A stretch of 64,000 nt of DNA from Polaribacter sp. NJDZ03 (GCF_019263805.1 NZ_CP079195.1:1591001-1655000); one strand, 5' to 3'; counted from the stretch's first letter, positions 1-7,754 are shown. A program made the numbers and translations. Notes: a model not told the origin generated them from the sequence alone.

Positions 1-723
1 ACGAACATGCAAACCAGAAGCAGTTTCATCAACATTTAAAATACCTGGTAATTGTTGTACACTTTGCAAAACATCTGGTTCTGTAAGCCCTGGAAGTACA
101 TTTTGATTTTTAGGCCTAAATACAATAGCGCCATCAATTGTTTTAGAAATTGAATTTGTTAAATAATTAGTAATAATTATTTCTTCTAAAAAAGTAGCTT
201 CTTCTTGCATTGGTATTAATAAGCAGTCTTCAAAAATAAATGCATGAAGGCTAATATCTATCGTCTTAAAACCAATAAAAGAGACTTCTAAAACAGCAGA
301 AGTTTCTATGTTACTAAAACTAAACTTACCTTCATTATTTGAAAGTACACCAATATTTGTCCCTTTTATTTTTATAGAAGCTCCTCTTAATTTTTCTGTA
401 ATGTTATTCGCATTTTGTAATTGTCCACAAATAGTAATCTCCTTTGGTGGTAAAACAATTAAAAACCTGTTATCACTTACTTCTTTAATATCTAAATGAA
501 TTGCTCTTTTTAATTCTAAAATTATAGCTGCTATTTTTTTATCATCAATATTAAAAACAATACTTTTCCCTTTTATTAAATGATTTGCATACGCAAACTT
601 TATATGAAACTTTGTTTCAATGGTTGTTAATACTTTTTTTAGGGAAGTCTCTTTTAGTTTATCCTCTTGCGAAAAAATATTTAAGGATAAAATTAAAAAG
701 AAAAAGAAGATCTGTTTTTGCAA
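1..723 (-). CDS. TonB-dependent receptor, N-terminal part (runs off the window)
   Basis: Reading leftwards from a TTG at 723, an open frame of 241 codons continues to the window edge; no ATG is in frame nearby, so TTG (or the preceding ATT) is the likely start. The product opens with a hydrophobic signal peptide ending about IFSQE. An STN-like domain follows (about residues 25-90), then a carboxypeptidase-regulatory-like beta sandwich (IKGTNIGVLSNNEGKFSF region), then the start of a plug domain (LPGLTEPDVLQSVQQLPGI). This order is known from outer-membrane TonB-dependent transducers and receptors. It starts 5 bp after the FecR stop and lies behind a sigma factor gene, so it is probably the receptor of a cell-surface signalling set. 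The substrate cannot be deduced. Confidence 0.85.
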   Translation of the reverse strand, partial: MQKQIFFFFLILSLNIFSQEDKLKETSLKKVLTTIETKFHIKFAYANHLIKGKSIVFNIDDKKIAAIILELKRAIHLDIKEVSDNRFLIVLPPKEITICGQLQNANNITEKLRGASIKIKGTNIGVLSNNEGKFSFSNIETSAVLEVSFIGFKTIDISLHAFIFEDCLLIPMQEEATFLEEIIITNYLTNSISKTIDGAIVFRPKNQNVLPGLTEPDVLQSVQQLPGILNVDETASGLHVR

Positions 724-728
724 AATGT

Positions 729-1661
729 TTATTTTAAAGTAACAATTTTTTTATCGTTAGAAATGGTATAACTTATATTCATAGGTAATAAAACAGCATC
801 TAAGGCTTGTTTTAAGTTTGTATGCACAAAACTACCTGTATAAAGTTTGTCCTTTTTTAATTCTAAATTTATCATTTTAATATGGTATTGTTTCTCTATA
901 GATTTTAAAACAACCAACAAAGGCGCACTCACAAAAGAGCTTTCTTGTTTTAACCAATCCGGATTCACTTTCTTAGTCCCTATTTTTAAAGGAACAGTAT
1001 CTTTATATTGTGAAAACGTTTGTCCTTTAGTCAATATAACTACAATATCCTTTCTTTCTACTTTTACTTTTCCTTCAAAACAAGTAACAGTTAAAAAATC
1101 TTCTTCTTCAAAGACAGTAAACTGAGTACCTAAAACACTAATAATTCCTTCGGTAGTCTTTACTTGAAACTTGCTTCCTTTTGCTACTTTAAAATACCCT
1201 TCTCCTTCTAATTCTAACGTTCTATCTTGTTTCCAATTTTTCTTATTATAAGATAAACTAGATTTTGCGTTTAAAATAACGGTAGAATTATCTGGTAACA
1301 TAATTGTTCTTTTTTCCCCAAAACCAGTATTTATATCTGTATTAAAATTTAAAAAATAAAAAGTACTTACCAACAATAACAAAGTTGCAGCAACACTCAT
1401 TATATTTTTTAAACTAAAAACTTTACTTTTTTTATCAGCCTTTAAAGAAATTACCTTTTTGTTTTCTGTAATTTCATTTACTATTTTTGAGAATACTTCT
1501 TCTTTATTAAACTTTGGTCTTTTAAACAAAGTAGCTTCTTCTTTTATTCTAACAAATAATTTATAATCTTCAGATTTTTTAAACGCACTAAGTTCTTCTT
1601 TAGTCATTTCTCCAGAAACCCATTTAGCCAACAATGTTTCAGACTTTTCTATAGCTTCCAT
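729..1661 (-). CDS. FecR-family anti-sigma factor
   Basis: This 310-residue protein has a cytoplasmic N-terminal part of about 85 residues, one membrane helix (about 87-106), a periplasmic FecR domain (about 112-205, with LPDNSTVILNA and LEGEGYFKV blocks) and a C-terminal STN-like DUF4974 domain (about 238-308). In this family the N-terminus holds the partner ECF sigma factor and the periplasmic part senses the TonB transducer. The gene lies 1 bp after the sigma gene and 5 bp before the receptor, so the three are surely one transcription unit. The length is normal for Bacteroidetes FecR proteins. Confidence 0.92.
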   Translation of the reverse strand: MEAIEKSETLLAKWVSGEMTKEELSAFKKSEDYKLFVRIKEEATLFKRPKFNKEEVFSKIVNEITENKKVISLKADKKSKVFSLKNIMSVAATLLLLVSTFYFLNFNTDINTGFGEKRTIMLPDNSTVILNAKSSLSYNKKNWKQDRTLELEGEGYFKVAKGSKFQVKTTEGIISVLGTQFTVFEEEDFLTVTCFEGKVKVERKDIVVILTKGQTFSQYKDTVPLKIGTKKVNPDWLKQESSFVSAPLLVVLKSIEKQYHIKMINLELKKDKLYTGSFVHTNLKQALDAVLLPMNISYTISNDKKIVTLK

Positions 1662-1662
1662 A

Positions 1663-2172
1663 TTAAATTCCTTTTATATACGTTCTTATTTCTTTTAAAG
1701 CTGCACTCATTCTTTTTTCTACTGTTTTTACAGAAATATCTAATTCTAAGGCAATTTCTTTGTACTTTTTTTTATCAATTCTGTTCATCAAAAAAACTAC
1801 TCTTTGTTTTTCTGATAAATTACCAATAACCGTTTGTAGTTTTTTTAAAAACTCTTGTTCTTCTAACACATATTCTGGTGTTTCTGAAGTAACAGCATTT
1901 GGTATTATTTTTTGATGTTCTAAAACCACTTTTTGATGTCTATAATCACTTATAAATAAATTATTAGCTACCATAAATAGATAGGCTTTTGCTTTCTCGA
2001 AAATTACCTTTTTACAATTAGACCACATTTTAACAAAAGATTCTTGTACAAAATCTTCTGCTAAACTTTTATTGCCACATTTATAGAACATAAACCCATA
2101 AACATCATCTGCGTATTTGTTATAGAGTACTTCAAAAATTTTAGAATCACAAACAGACTTCAATTCTTTCAT
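1663..2172 (-). CDS. ECF RNA polymerase sigma factor
   Basis: The 169-residue protein has sigma region 2 near residues 12-50 (YADDVYGFMFYKCGN, then AEDFVQESFVKMWSN) and a sigma-70 region 4 helix-turn-helix near 118-165 (SEKQRVVFLMNRIDKKKYKEI, then ISVKTVEKRMSAAL). This is the usual Bacteroidetes family-1 ECF layout. Its neighbours FecR and TonB receptor mark it as the regulator of a surface-signalling system, likely acting on the adjacent receptor and perhaps the divergent lipoprotein at 2315. The specific inducer is unknown. Confidence 0.93.
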   Translation of the reverse strand: MKELKSVCDSKIFEVLYNKYADDVYGFMFYKCGNKSLAEDFVQESFVKMWSNCKKVIFEKAKAYLFMVANNLFISDYRHQKVVLEHQKIIPNAVTSETPEYVLEEQEFLKKLQTVIGNLSEKQRVVFLMNRIDKKKYKEIALELDISVKTVEKRMSAALKEIRTYIKGI

Positions 2173-2190
2173 AGGATATATTCTTATTTA

Positions 2191-2260
2191 TAAAACGTTT
2201 AAAGTTGGTAAAACCCTACAAAAAATAAAAAGGAGGGTTTTTATAAAGTAAAACGTTTAA
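2191..2260. promoter_or_regulatory. Divergent control region with repeated TAAAACGTTTAA
   Basis: The 142-bp gap between the sigma gene and the divergent lipoprotein gene carries the 12-mer TAAAACGTTTAA twice in direct orientation (2191-2202 and 2249-2260), each with the palindromic core AAACGTTT. Between them a short inverted repeat, AAAACCCT at 2210-2217 and AGGGTTTT at 2234-2241, could form a hairpin. The placement suggests operators or sigma-dependent promoter parts for the two divergent units. That function is inference. Confidence 0.45.
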
Positions 2261-2314
2261 TACCAAAGTCAACAAAAGTAGTTATAAATAACAACTCCAA
2301 AATTATTTATCATC

Positions 2315-3205
2315 ATGAAAAAGCTCTCACTATTATTACTGTCTGTCTTCATTATCAGTTCTTGTACAAGTACAGATAATGAAGACGAAACTCTTAGCAC
2401 TCCAGTAATTGCTATTAATTTTGTAGACACGATTTTCTTACCTAAGAATAGTATTGAAATAAATGCTACCATAACCGGTAGACCTGGTCAAATACAAAGT
2501 ATTTTATGGAAAAAAACGGCTGGTGGTAATGCCCTTTTTGAAAATGATAAAAAAGACATTACAGTAACAAATTTAGAGCAAGGAAATTATAGCTTCACTT
2601 TAACGGTAACTAATAATAATCAATCATCCGAACAGTCAATCTCTTTTAGTGTAAGTAATGAAAAAGTACTTTACAATTTAGATTTTGAAGATTCTAACGA
2701 AGGCTTTACAACAAGTCTTTTTGGGAATTACACTGCTGGAAAAAAATTAAGAAATGTTCCCGAAGAAACAAACCACTGTGGTACCGTTTACATGGGTAAA
2801 AAAGAAGATTTTACAGATTGGCTTACCTATTCTTATATAGGTAACGATTCTAATTTTGTTGCTACAAATATGGGCACTTGTCTTGGTTATTTTGTTTCTG
2901 CCATAGAAAAAGAAATCACTTTTACAGAAGATTTTACGAGCAACAATTTAAGCATTCAATTTCAATATTATAAGCCAGGAGACTTCTCTAAATGGGGAAA
3001 TTATAATTTAGAAGTAGCTATATATGAAAATGACTTAAACAATACCTCAGAGCCAATTATCTCTTTTTTTCCTGAAGCAAACTCGGAAGGTTGGTGTCTT
3101 TTTAATGAAAAAATAAGTTTAAAAAAAGGCTCTTACAAATTAATAATTATAAACACAAACGCACAAACAGCAATAGATAATATTATCCTTTATAAAAACA
3201 ACTAA
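2315..3205 (+). CDS. Surface lipoprotein with PKD-like and lectin-like domains
   Basis: A 296-residue protein with a lipoprotein signal peptide and lipobox IISSC, followed by an acidic linker (TSTDNEDE). Residues of about 30-110 resemble a PKD/Ig-like beta sandwich (SILWKKTAGG, then YSFTLTVTNNNQ). The C-terminal half resembles a jelly-roll or galactose-binding-like fold starting at LDFEDSNEGF and ending AIDNIILYKNN. I do not recognise a specific family. It is divergent from the sigma/FecR/receptor set, so it may be the partner surface lipoprotein of that receptor; this is inferred from position only. Confidence 0.75.
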   Translation: MKKLSLLLLSVFIISSCTSTDNEDETLSTPVIAINFVDTIFLPKNSIEINATITGRPGQIQSILWKKTAGGNALFENDKKDITVTNLEQGNYSFTLTVTNNNQSSEQSISFSVSNEKVLYNLDFEDSNEGFTTSLFGNYTAGKKLRNVPEETNHCGTVYMGKKEDFTDWLTYSYIGNDSNFVATNMGTCLGYFVSAIEKEITFTEDFTSNNLSIQFQYYKPGDFSKWGNYNLEVAIYENDLNNTSEPIISFFPEANSEGWCLFNEKISLKKGSYKLIIINTNAQTAIDNIILYKNN

Positions 3206-3206
3206 A

Positions 3207-3311
3207 ATGAAAACAACTACAATTAAATTCGACTTCAACAAAATGATTAAATTAGTATTAAAGGAATTAAAAGAAATAAGTAAAGCAGCTTCTTTTGCAA
3301 TGAACCATTAA
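3207..3311 (+). CDS. Possible small protein of 34 residues
   Basis: An ATG lies 1 bp after the stop of the lipoprotein gene and opens a 34-codon frame (start MKTTTIKFDFNKM, end SFAMNH) that stops just before a dispersed repeat. The product is lysine-rich with a helical middle. Tight spacing argues for translational coupling, but no family is recognised and there is no independent evidence of translation. Confidence 0.3.
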   Translation: MKTTTIKFDFNKMIKLVLKELKEISKAASFAMNH

Positions 3312-3329
3312 CGTTAAACACATCTTCTA

Positions 3330-3470
3330 AAAGAGGTTGTCTAAAAAGTAATTTTTTGTCAATCTGAATTTATTTCAGATTCTTTTGAAATTTGATATTC
3401 AGTAAATTAAGATACTGAAACAAGTTCTGCATGACAAGATTTATTACTTTTTAAGGCAGCCTCTTTTTTT
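3330..3470. repeat. Dispersed structured repeat, family A, copy 1
   Basis: Outer arms at about 3331-3353 (AAGAGG, then CTAAAAAGTAAT) and 3446-3468 (ATTACTTTTTAAG, then CCTCTT) are nearly complementary. They enclose an inner segment beginning GTCAATCTGAATTTATTTC and ending GTTCTGCATGACA. The inner segment recurs at 31822 and 52021. It sits between same-strand genes and could fold as a large hairpin in the transcript. Confidence 0.8.
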
Positions 3471-3593
3471 TGTTACTTATAAAAAACAAGTATTTTTTAC
3501 AACTCAGAAACAAAAAACAACAATTCGGTATTATTCTTGTATATTATCCTTAAAAACATCTGATATTTGAAATATCAAAAAAGAAAAATAGTT

Positions 3594-4013
3594 ATGAAAA
3601 AATTAATTTTAATATTCACTATCATTTTTAGTGCAATTTCAACTACAAACGCACAAGAAGAAACTGCCAACTTAACTATTAATATTTCTGGTTTAAATTC
3701 TGATAAAGGATCTTTATTAATTGGTCTTTATAACAATAAAGATACTTTCTTAAAGAAACATTTTAAAGGTGATGTTGTTAAAATTAAAGACAAAAAATCA
3801 TTAGTCATTTTTAAAGATTTGCCAAAAGGAGAATATGCTGTTTCTTTTATTCATGATGAAAATAGCAACAACAAAATGGACACCAATTTCATGAAAATCC
3901 CTAAAGAAGACTATGGTTGCTCAAACAACGCTAGAGGCTTTATGGGACCTCCAAAGTACAAGGATGCTAAATTTCAATTAATAGCAAACAAAACAATTGA
4001 AATTAAAATATAA
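3594..4013 (+). CDS. DUF2141 family secreted protein
   Basis: A 139-residue protein with a clear signal peptide (MKKLILIFTIIFSAISTTNAQ). The start is the ATG at 3594; an upstream TTG at 3567 would put nine basic residues before the signal peptide. The body matches the DUF2141 pattern: NISGLNSDKGSLLIGLYN, FKDLPKGEYAVSFIHDENSN, KMDTNFMKIPKEDYG and a C-terminal beta strand. The function of the family is unknown; it is a small secreted beta-sandwich protein. The next gene, a TPR-like secreted protein, follows after 24 bp, so the two are probably co-transcribed. Confidence 0.88.
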   Translation: MKKLILIFTIIFSAISTTNAQEETANLTINISGLNSDKGSLLIGLYNNKDTFLKKHFKGDVVKIKDKKSLVIFKDLPKGEYAVSFIHDENSNNKMDTNFMKIPKEDYGCSNNARGFMGPPKYKDAKFQLIANKTIEIKI

Positions 4014-4037
4014 CCCAACTACCTAAAATTTTATAAG

Positions 4038-4661
4038 ATGAAAAAATCTATTTTAATCATCGCAATTTTCATTGCGACAGGGATTGCTGCGCAAACAAAA
4101 TACCAAAAAGGAATGCAAAAAGCATTCGGATTATGGGAAAAAGGGAATTTAACAGAAGCTTCTCAATTATTTGAAAGAATATCTAAAGCAACACCTAAAA
4201 AATGGATGCCAGCCTATTATGTAGCAACCATAGAAACAATTACATGTTTTGGTTTAAAAGACGAAACTGTTTTAAATGCAAAACTAATTAAAGCACAGGA
4301 GTATTTAGATATTGCAAAATCGAATTCTAAAAACAACCCAGAAATTTTGGTTGCTAAAGCTTTTTTAAACTTAGGATATATTGCTTTCGACGGACAAAAA
4401 TATGGCATGACTTTATCTGGAGAAACCAGTCAATTATATGCAAAAGCATTACAAATTGCACCTAAAAATCCACGTGTTATTTTAGCACGAGCAGAATGGA
4501 ATATGGGATCTGCTCGTTTCTTCGGTAAATCTACAAAACCTTATTGTGCAGAAATTAAAAGAGCAATTAACCTTGGTAAGAAAGAAAAAAATGATATTGA
4601 GTTTTACCCAAAGTTTATGCGAAAAAGAGCAGAAGGAGTTTTAAAACAATGTGAGAAATAG
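4038..4661 (+). CDS. Secreted TPR-like protein
   Basis: The 207-residue protein has a signal peptide (KKSILIIAIFIATGIAAQ) and helical repeats that look like tetratricopeptide units: KAFGLWEKGNLTEASQLFERI, IAKSN-type helices in the middle, and YAKALQIAPKNPRVILARAEWNMG towards the end. TPR modules hold other proteins. No enzyme motif is visible. It follows the DUF2141 gene closely and may act with it in the periplasm; the pairing is seen in the sequence but its meaning is unknown. Confidence 0.75.
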   Translation: MKKSILIIAIFIATGIAAQTKYQKGMQKAFGLWEKGNLTEASQLFERISKATPKKWMPAYYVATIETITCFGLKDETVLNAKLIKAQEYLDIAKSNSKNNPEILVAKAFLNLGYIAFDGQKYGMTLSGETSQLYAKALQIAPKNPRVILARAEWNMGSARFFGKSTKPYCAEIKRAINLGKKEKNDIEFYPKFMRKRAEGVLKQCEK

Positions 4662-4694
4662 TTTTTAGTCATCGTTAAAAACTAAAAATTAATT

Positions 4695-4772
4695 TGTCAT
4701 TTTGAATGAAATATAAAGAGAAGTCTCATAAACTAAACCCTATGAGATTTCTCCTATCGTCGAAATGACAAT
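4695..4772. repeat. Dispersed inverted repeat, family B, copy 1
   Basis: The gap between two convergent genes holds a long imperfect inverted repeat: TGTCATTTTGAATGAAAT and GAGAAGTCTCATAA on the left, TTATGAGA/TTTCTCC-type sequence and GTCGAAATGACA on the right. A half-copy with the same GAGAAATCTCATAA motif is at 23301. Located between convergent 3' ends, it could serve as a terminator. Confidence 0.65.
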
Positions 4773-4774
4773 TG

Positions 4775-5860
4775 TTACCCTAAAATTTTAGTAATCAATT
4801 CTTGCTTCGCAACCTCATCATCACCAAACAACCATTGCAAGACATTATCTTCCCAAATTTGCCCTTTTTCTGTTTCGGTAATAATATTCTCACTAATTGC
4901 TAGATCTAATATTTTACCAGGATAAGAAGACTGTGCATCACTTTCCATTTCTCCTAACGGATATGGATCGTCTAAACCCATTAAAACCTGACTTGTGCCT
5001 TGCCTTTTAAACATTAATTTTAAAGAATCTGTATCGTGCACCAAAGTATCAAAAAAGATATTTTTGTGACCAACCGCTTTTCTAGGATGCGTTTTCCCTT
5101 CAAATAAATCTGGTCTTCCATCAAAACCTTGTATCCTTCTTCCTAAGTTCATTTGTGCCAATTGACCTCCATGAGCAAAACATGTTCTAATATTTTTAAA
5201 ACGCTCTTGCATTCCGTTTAAGGTGTAAAAATGATACGCATCTCCACATTGTGCCAACATCCAAATTAAGTGAAAACGCCAATTGGTATTTTCTAATTTT
5301 ATCATTTTATCACCATCATACGGATGAATTTCAATTGCCAATTTATATTTATCTGCCAATTCAAAAATTGCATCATTTTCTTCATCAAAAACACAACGCC
5401 ATTGCCCTATCGAATCCATAAAATGTGTTGGCAAACACAAAACTTTTAAGCCTAATTCTTCTACACAACGTTTTATTTCATCTAAAGCACCATAAATAAA
5501 ACCAGGATGCACCACAAAACCACACGTAAATTTAGACGGATGTTCTCTTTGCACTTTTGCATTAAAATCATTCTGAAAACGCAACGCTTTTTTCATTTCT
5601 TCTAAACGTAAACCGTTACCATATAATTGAGAAAGGTTTAAAACCACCGCATGATCTAACTTGTTTTTCTCCATCCACAATAATTTCTCATCTAAGAAAA
5701 AACTAGAATCTGTCACAGGACGTTTCCATCCTTTCTGTAACATGTGTTTACGCTCATCGTCTACCCAAAAAATCTCTTTGTCCTTCATAAACTGAGGAAT
5801 TTCTTCTGGATAAGGCAATAAATGTGAATGTCCGTTTATGCGAAGTTTTCTTTTTTCCAT
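4775..5860 (-). CDS. Amidohydrolase, probable 2-amino-3-carboxymuconate-6-semialdehyde decarboxylase (ACMSD)
   Basis: The 361-residue protein has the amidohydrolase metal motif HSH (H11, H13), a later EIHPYDG histidine and a GLDDPYPLGE aspartate. This fits the ACMSD group, which decarboxylates the ring-opened product of 3-hydroxyanthranilate to 2-aminomuconate semialdehyde and so diverts it from NAD synthesis. I chose ATG 5860 (MEKRKLRINGHSH); a longer frame from 5905 would add 15 residues encoded entirely by a dispersed repeat. The next gene upstream encodes 3-hydroxyanthranilate dioxygenase, whose product is the ACMSD substrate, which supports the call. A related decarboxylase of another substrate remains possible. 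Confidence 0.85.
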   Translation of the reverse strand: MEKRKLRINGHSHLLPYPEEIPQFMKDKEIFWVDDERKHMLQKGWKRPVTDSSFFLDEKLLWMEKNKLDHAVVLNLSQLYGNGLRLEEMKKALRFQNDFNAKVQREHPSKFTCGFVVHPGFIYGALDEIKRCVEELGLKVLCLPTHFMDSIGQWRCVFDEENDAIFELADKYKLAIEIHPYDGDKMIKLENTNWRFHLIWMLAQCGDAYHFYTLNGMQERFKNIRTCFAHGGQLAQMNLGRRIQGFDGRPDLFEGKTHPRKAVGHKNIFFDTLVHDTDSLKLMFKRQGTSQVLMGLDDPYPLGEMESDAQSSYPGKILDLAISENIITETEKGQIWEDNVLQWLFGDDEVAKQELITKILG

Positions 5861-5867
5861 GATTACT

Positions 5868-5940
5868 GTCATTGCGAGTTTACGAAGCAATCTCTTTATT
5901 AACAAACCGATTACTTCATTCGTTCCTCATTCGTAATGAC
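5868..5940. repeat. Dispersed inverted repeat, family C, copy 1
   Basis: GTCATTGCGAG at the left end is complementary to a CGTAATGAC right end at 5932-5940; inside, ACGAAGCAATC is mirrored by GATTACTTCATTCGT. A second copy of the left half (ATTGCGAGGAACGAAGCAATC) is at 26750. It fills the gap between the ACMSD-like and dioxygenase genes and creates a false N-terminal extension of the former. Confidence 0.75.
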
Positions 5941-5974
5941 GAACTTTTTATTTTTTACTACTTACTGAAACTGA

Positions 5975-6508
5975 TTAACTGCCAACTTTTTTCGGAGCTT
6001 CCATTACCGTTCCACAATTGTCACACGTGCATTTTTCTATATCAGAATAAAATTTATCAAAAATTATTGGCAAATCAACTTCTATATTTTCTAACTTAAA
6101 TTTCTTTCTATACAAAAGGTTTCCACAGTTTTCACAATACCATTGCAAAGCATCTTTCATCTTCTTTCTTCGCGGATACTCAATTACCAAACCAACCGTA
6201 TTTTCTTTTCTTTGTGGCGAATGTGGCACTTTTGCAGGCAACAAATAAATGTCACCTTCATTAATTTCAATATCAATTTGTTGGCCTTTATCATCAATTA
6301 TTTTTAAAATCATGTCTCCTTCTACCTGATAGAAAAACTCCGGAGTTTCATTATAATGATAATCTTTTCTATTATTTGGCCCACCAACAACCATCACAAT
6401 ATACTCGCCATTATCCCAAACTTGCTTGTTACCAACAGGCGATTTTAATAAATGACGATGTTCATCAATCCACTTTTTAAAATTTAAAGGCTGTACTAAA
6501 TTGCTCAT
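5975..6508 (-). CDS. nbaC: 3-hydroxyanthranilate 3,4-dioxygenase
   Basis: A 177-residue cupin of normal length for the bacterial enzyme, which opens the ring of 3-hydroxyanthranilate using non-haem iron and O2. The iron ligands fit H51, E57 (YHYNETPEFF) and H96 (AKVPHSPQR). The rubredoxin-like C-terminal iron site typical of bacterial forms is complete: C125/C128 (CENCG) and C162/C165 (CTCDNCG). It lies in a kynurenine catabolic cluster, with the decarboxylase gene downstream. The product of kynureninase in the same cluster is, after hydroxylation of kynurenine, exactly its substrate. Confidence 0.95.
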   Translation of the reverse strand: MSNLVQPLNFKKWIDEHRHLLKSPVGNKQVWDNGEYIVMVVGGPNNRKDYHYNETPEFFYQVEGDMILKIIDDKGQQIDIEINEGDIYLLPAKVPHSPQRKENTVGLVIEYPRRKKMKDALQWYCENCGNLLYRKKFKLENIEVDLPIIFDKFYSDIEKCTCDNCGTVMEAPKKVGS

Positions 6509-6511
6509 AAG

Positions 6512-6657
6512 AAAAAGCCCATCCTAACCTTCCCAAAGGGAAGGAACTCCAAACTGGGTGAAATTTGAAATCTTCTATTAATAATATATTTTACTCTCCT
6601 AATATAATTCTTTTCCTGCATTAAACTACCTCCCTTTGGGAGGATTTAGGTCGGCTT
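6512..6657. repeat. Composite inverted repeat between dioxygenase and SDR genes
   Basis: The left arm (6512-6550, starting AAAAAGCCCATCCTAACC) and right arm (6627-6660, ending AGGTCGGCTTTTA) are largely complementary. Each also carries its own small hairpin, CTTCCCAAAGGGAAG on the left and CTCCCTTTGGGAG on the right. Such paired mini-hairpins point to a dispersed flavobacterial intergenic element; only one copy is seen in this window. Confidence 0.65.
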
Positions 6658-7434
6658 TTATAAACTCTTGGTTCTACCTCCATCCACAGGAAGATTAATT
6701 CCATTAATATAACTTGCTTGTTCACTTGTTAAAAAAACAATAGCAGCAGCAGTTTCTTCTGGTTTTGCAAAACGTTTTGCGGGCACATAACTCTTCATAA
6801 TTGCAACCATTTCAGTTTCAGTAGTATTTTCATTTTTAGCTTTTATTTTAACAATCTCATCTAAACGAGCCGTATCTGTAAAACCTGGTAATACATTATT
6901 GACTGTAATTTGAAAGGCTGCCAATTCTGTAGACAATGTTTTTGCCCAATTACCAACCGCATTTCTAATGGTATTAGAAACCCCTAAACCCGGAATTGGT
7001 TCTTTTACAGACGTAGAAATGACATTAATAATTCTCCCAAATTTTTCTGTTTTCATAAACGGAACAACCGCTTGTACCAATATCTGATTGCAAACAACAT
7101 GCATTTGAAACGCATTAATTAAATCTGATGAGGTTGCAGAAATTAAAGCGCCACTTTTTGGTCCACCTGTATTATTAACTAAAATATGAAATTTTAAATC
7201 TGTAGTTTCTAAAACTTTCTGTAACTCTTCTGGATTAGAAAAATCTGCCACCAAATAATTATGCTTTTGATTCTTGTTTGGTAATTCGGCTAAAACTGTT
7301 TTTAACTTTTCTTCATTTCTAGCAATTAACGTAACATTTACGCCTTCTTCTGCTAATAAAATTGCAGTTGCTTTTCCTATTCCTTGTGTGCTTCCACAAA
7401 CTAAAGCGTTTTTGTTTTGTAATCCTAAATTCAT
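6658..7434 (-). CDS. SDR-family oxidoreductase with altered catalytic motif
   Basis: The 258-residue protein has the Rossmann nucleotide motif (GSTQGIGKA, residues 14-22), NNTG at 87-90 and the C-terminal INGINLPVDGG typical of classical short-chain dehydrogenases. The usual YxxxK is replaced: the aligned residues are S153 and R157 (VSNTIRNAV). The upstream serine region ISTS (139-142) is kept. Some atypical SDRs share an SNxxR form, so the fold is safe but the chemistry is not. It lies inside the kynurenine cluster, so it may act on an aminomuconate-branch metabolite; this is inference. Confidence 0.85.
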   Translation of the reverse strand: MNLGLQNKNALVCGSTQGIGKATAILLAEEGVNVTLIARNEEKLKTVLAELPNKNQKHNYLVADFSNPEELQKVLETTDLKFHILVNNTGGPKSGALISATSSDLINAFQMHVVCNQILVQAVVPFMKTEKFGRIINVISTSVKEPIPGLGVSNTIRNAVGNWAKTLSTELAAFQITVNNVLPGFTDTARLDEIVKIKAKNENTTETEMVAIMKSYVPAKRFAKPEETAAAIVFLTSEQASYINGINLPVDGGRTKSL

Positions 7435-7453
7435 CTTTTTTGTTCTATGTTCC

Positions 7454-7524
7454 GTCGAGCGCAGTCGAAAATTATATCATTTTACAATCTATGCAATTTG
7501 TCTCTTTGTTCTTTGTTCTTTGTT
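7454..7524. repeat. Short repeats: GTCGAGCGCAGTCGA and triple CTTTGTT
   Basis: The gap before the SDR gene holds the palindrome-like GTCGAGCGCAGTCGA at 7454-7468, which recurs beside the GIY-YIG gene at 9490, 9624 and 9955. It also holds three tandem copies of CTTTGTT at 7504-7524. On the minus strand the latter reads as repeated AACAAAG, the core also seen in the left flanks of both four-helix-bundle cassettes near 61050 and 62735. Confidence 0.6.
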
Positions 7525-7532
7525 CTTGATAC

Positions 7533-7751
7533 TTATTTATAATCCAAAACCATCTGTTTAATCTTCACGGCTTTTTCAAAATGATCTAATTTATGAGTTT
7601 CAATCCACCATTTAGCGACTTCCATTAACAAAACCGGATTATCATTTTTATTCTTGAAAAATGCATAAAAAGACAAACCAACATTTGTTCCTTTTTTAGC
7701 TATTTTATCCTCACAAACTGCTATTATTTTTTCTTTTATTTCTGTATTCAT
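7533..7751 (-). CDS. Small conserved protein (probably DUF6500)
   Basis: A 72-residue protein with blocks KIIAVCEDKIAKKGTNVGLSF and KWWIETHKLDHFEKAVKI. I recall a short conserved family with this look (DUF6500), whose function is unknown; the assignment is from memory. There is no signal peptide or membrane helix. It starts 3 bp after the stop of the FAD monooxygenase gene, so it is co-transcribed within the kynurenine cluster. Confidence 0.75.
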   Translation of the reverse strand: MNTEIKEKIIAVCEDKIAKKGTNVGLSFYAFFKNKNDNPVLLMEVAKWWIETHKLDHFEKAVKIKQMVLDYK

Positions 7752-7754
7752 AAC

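Noticed and set aside
5872..6099. 75-codon plus-strand frame over the family C repeat
   Set aside because: It starts in a repeat and runs antisense to the conserved dioxygenase C-terminus.
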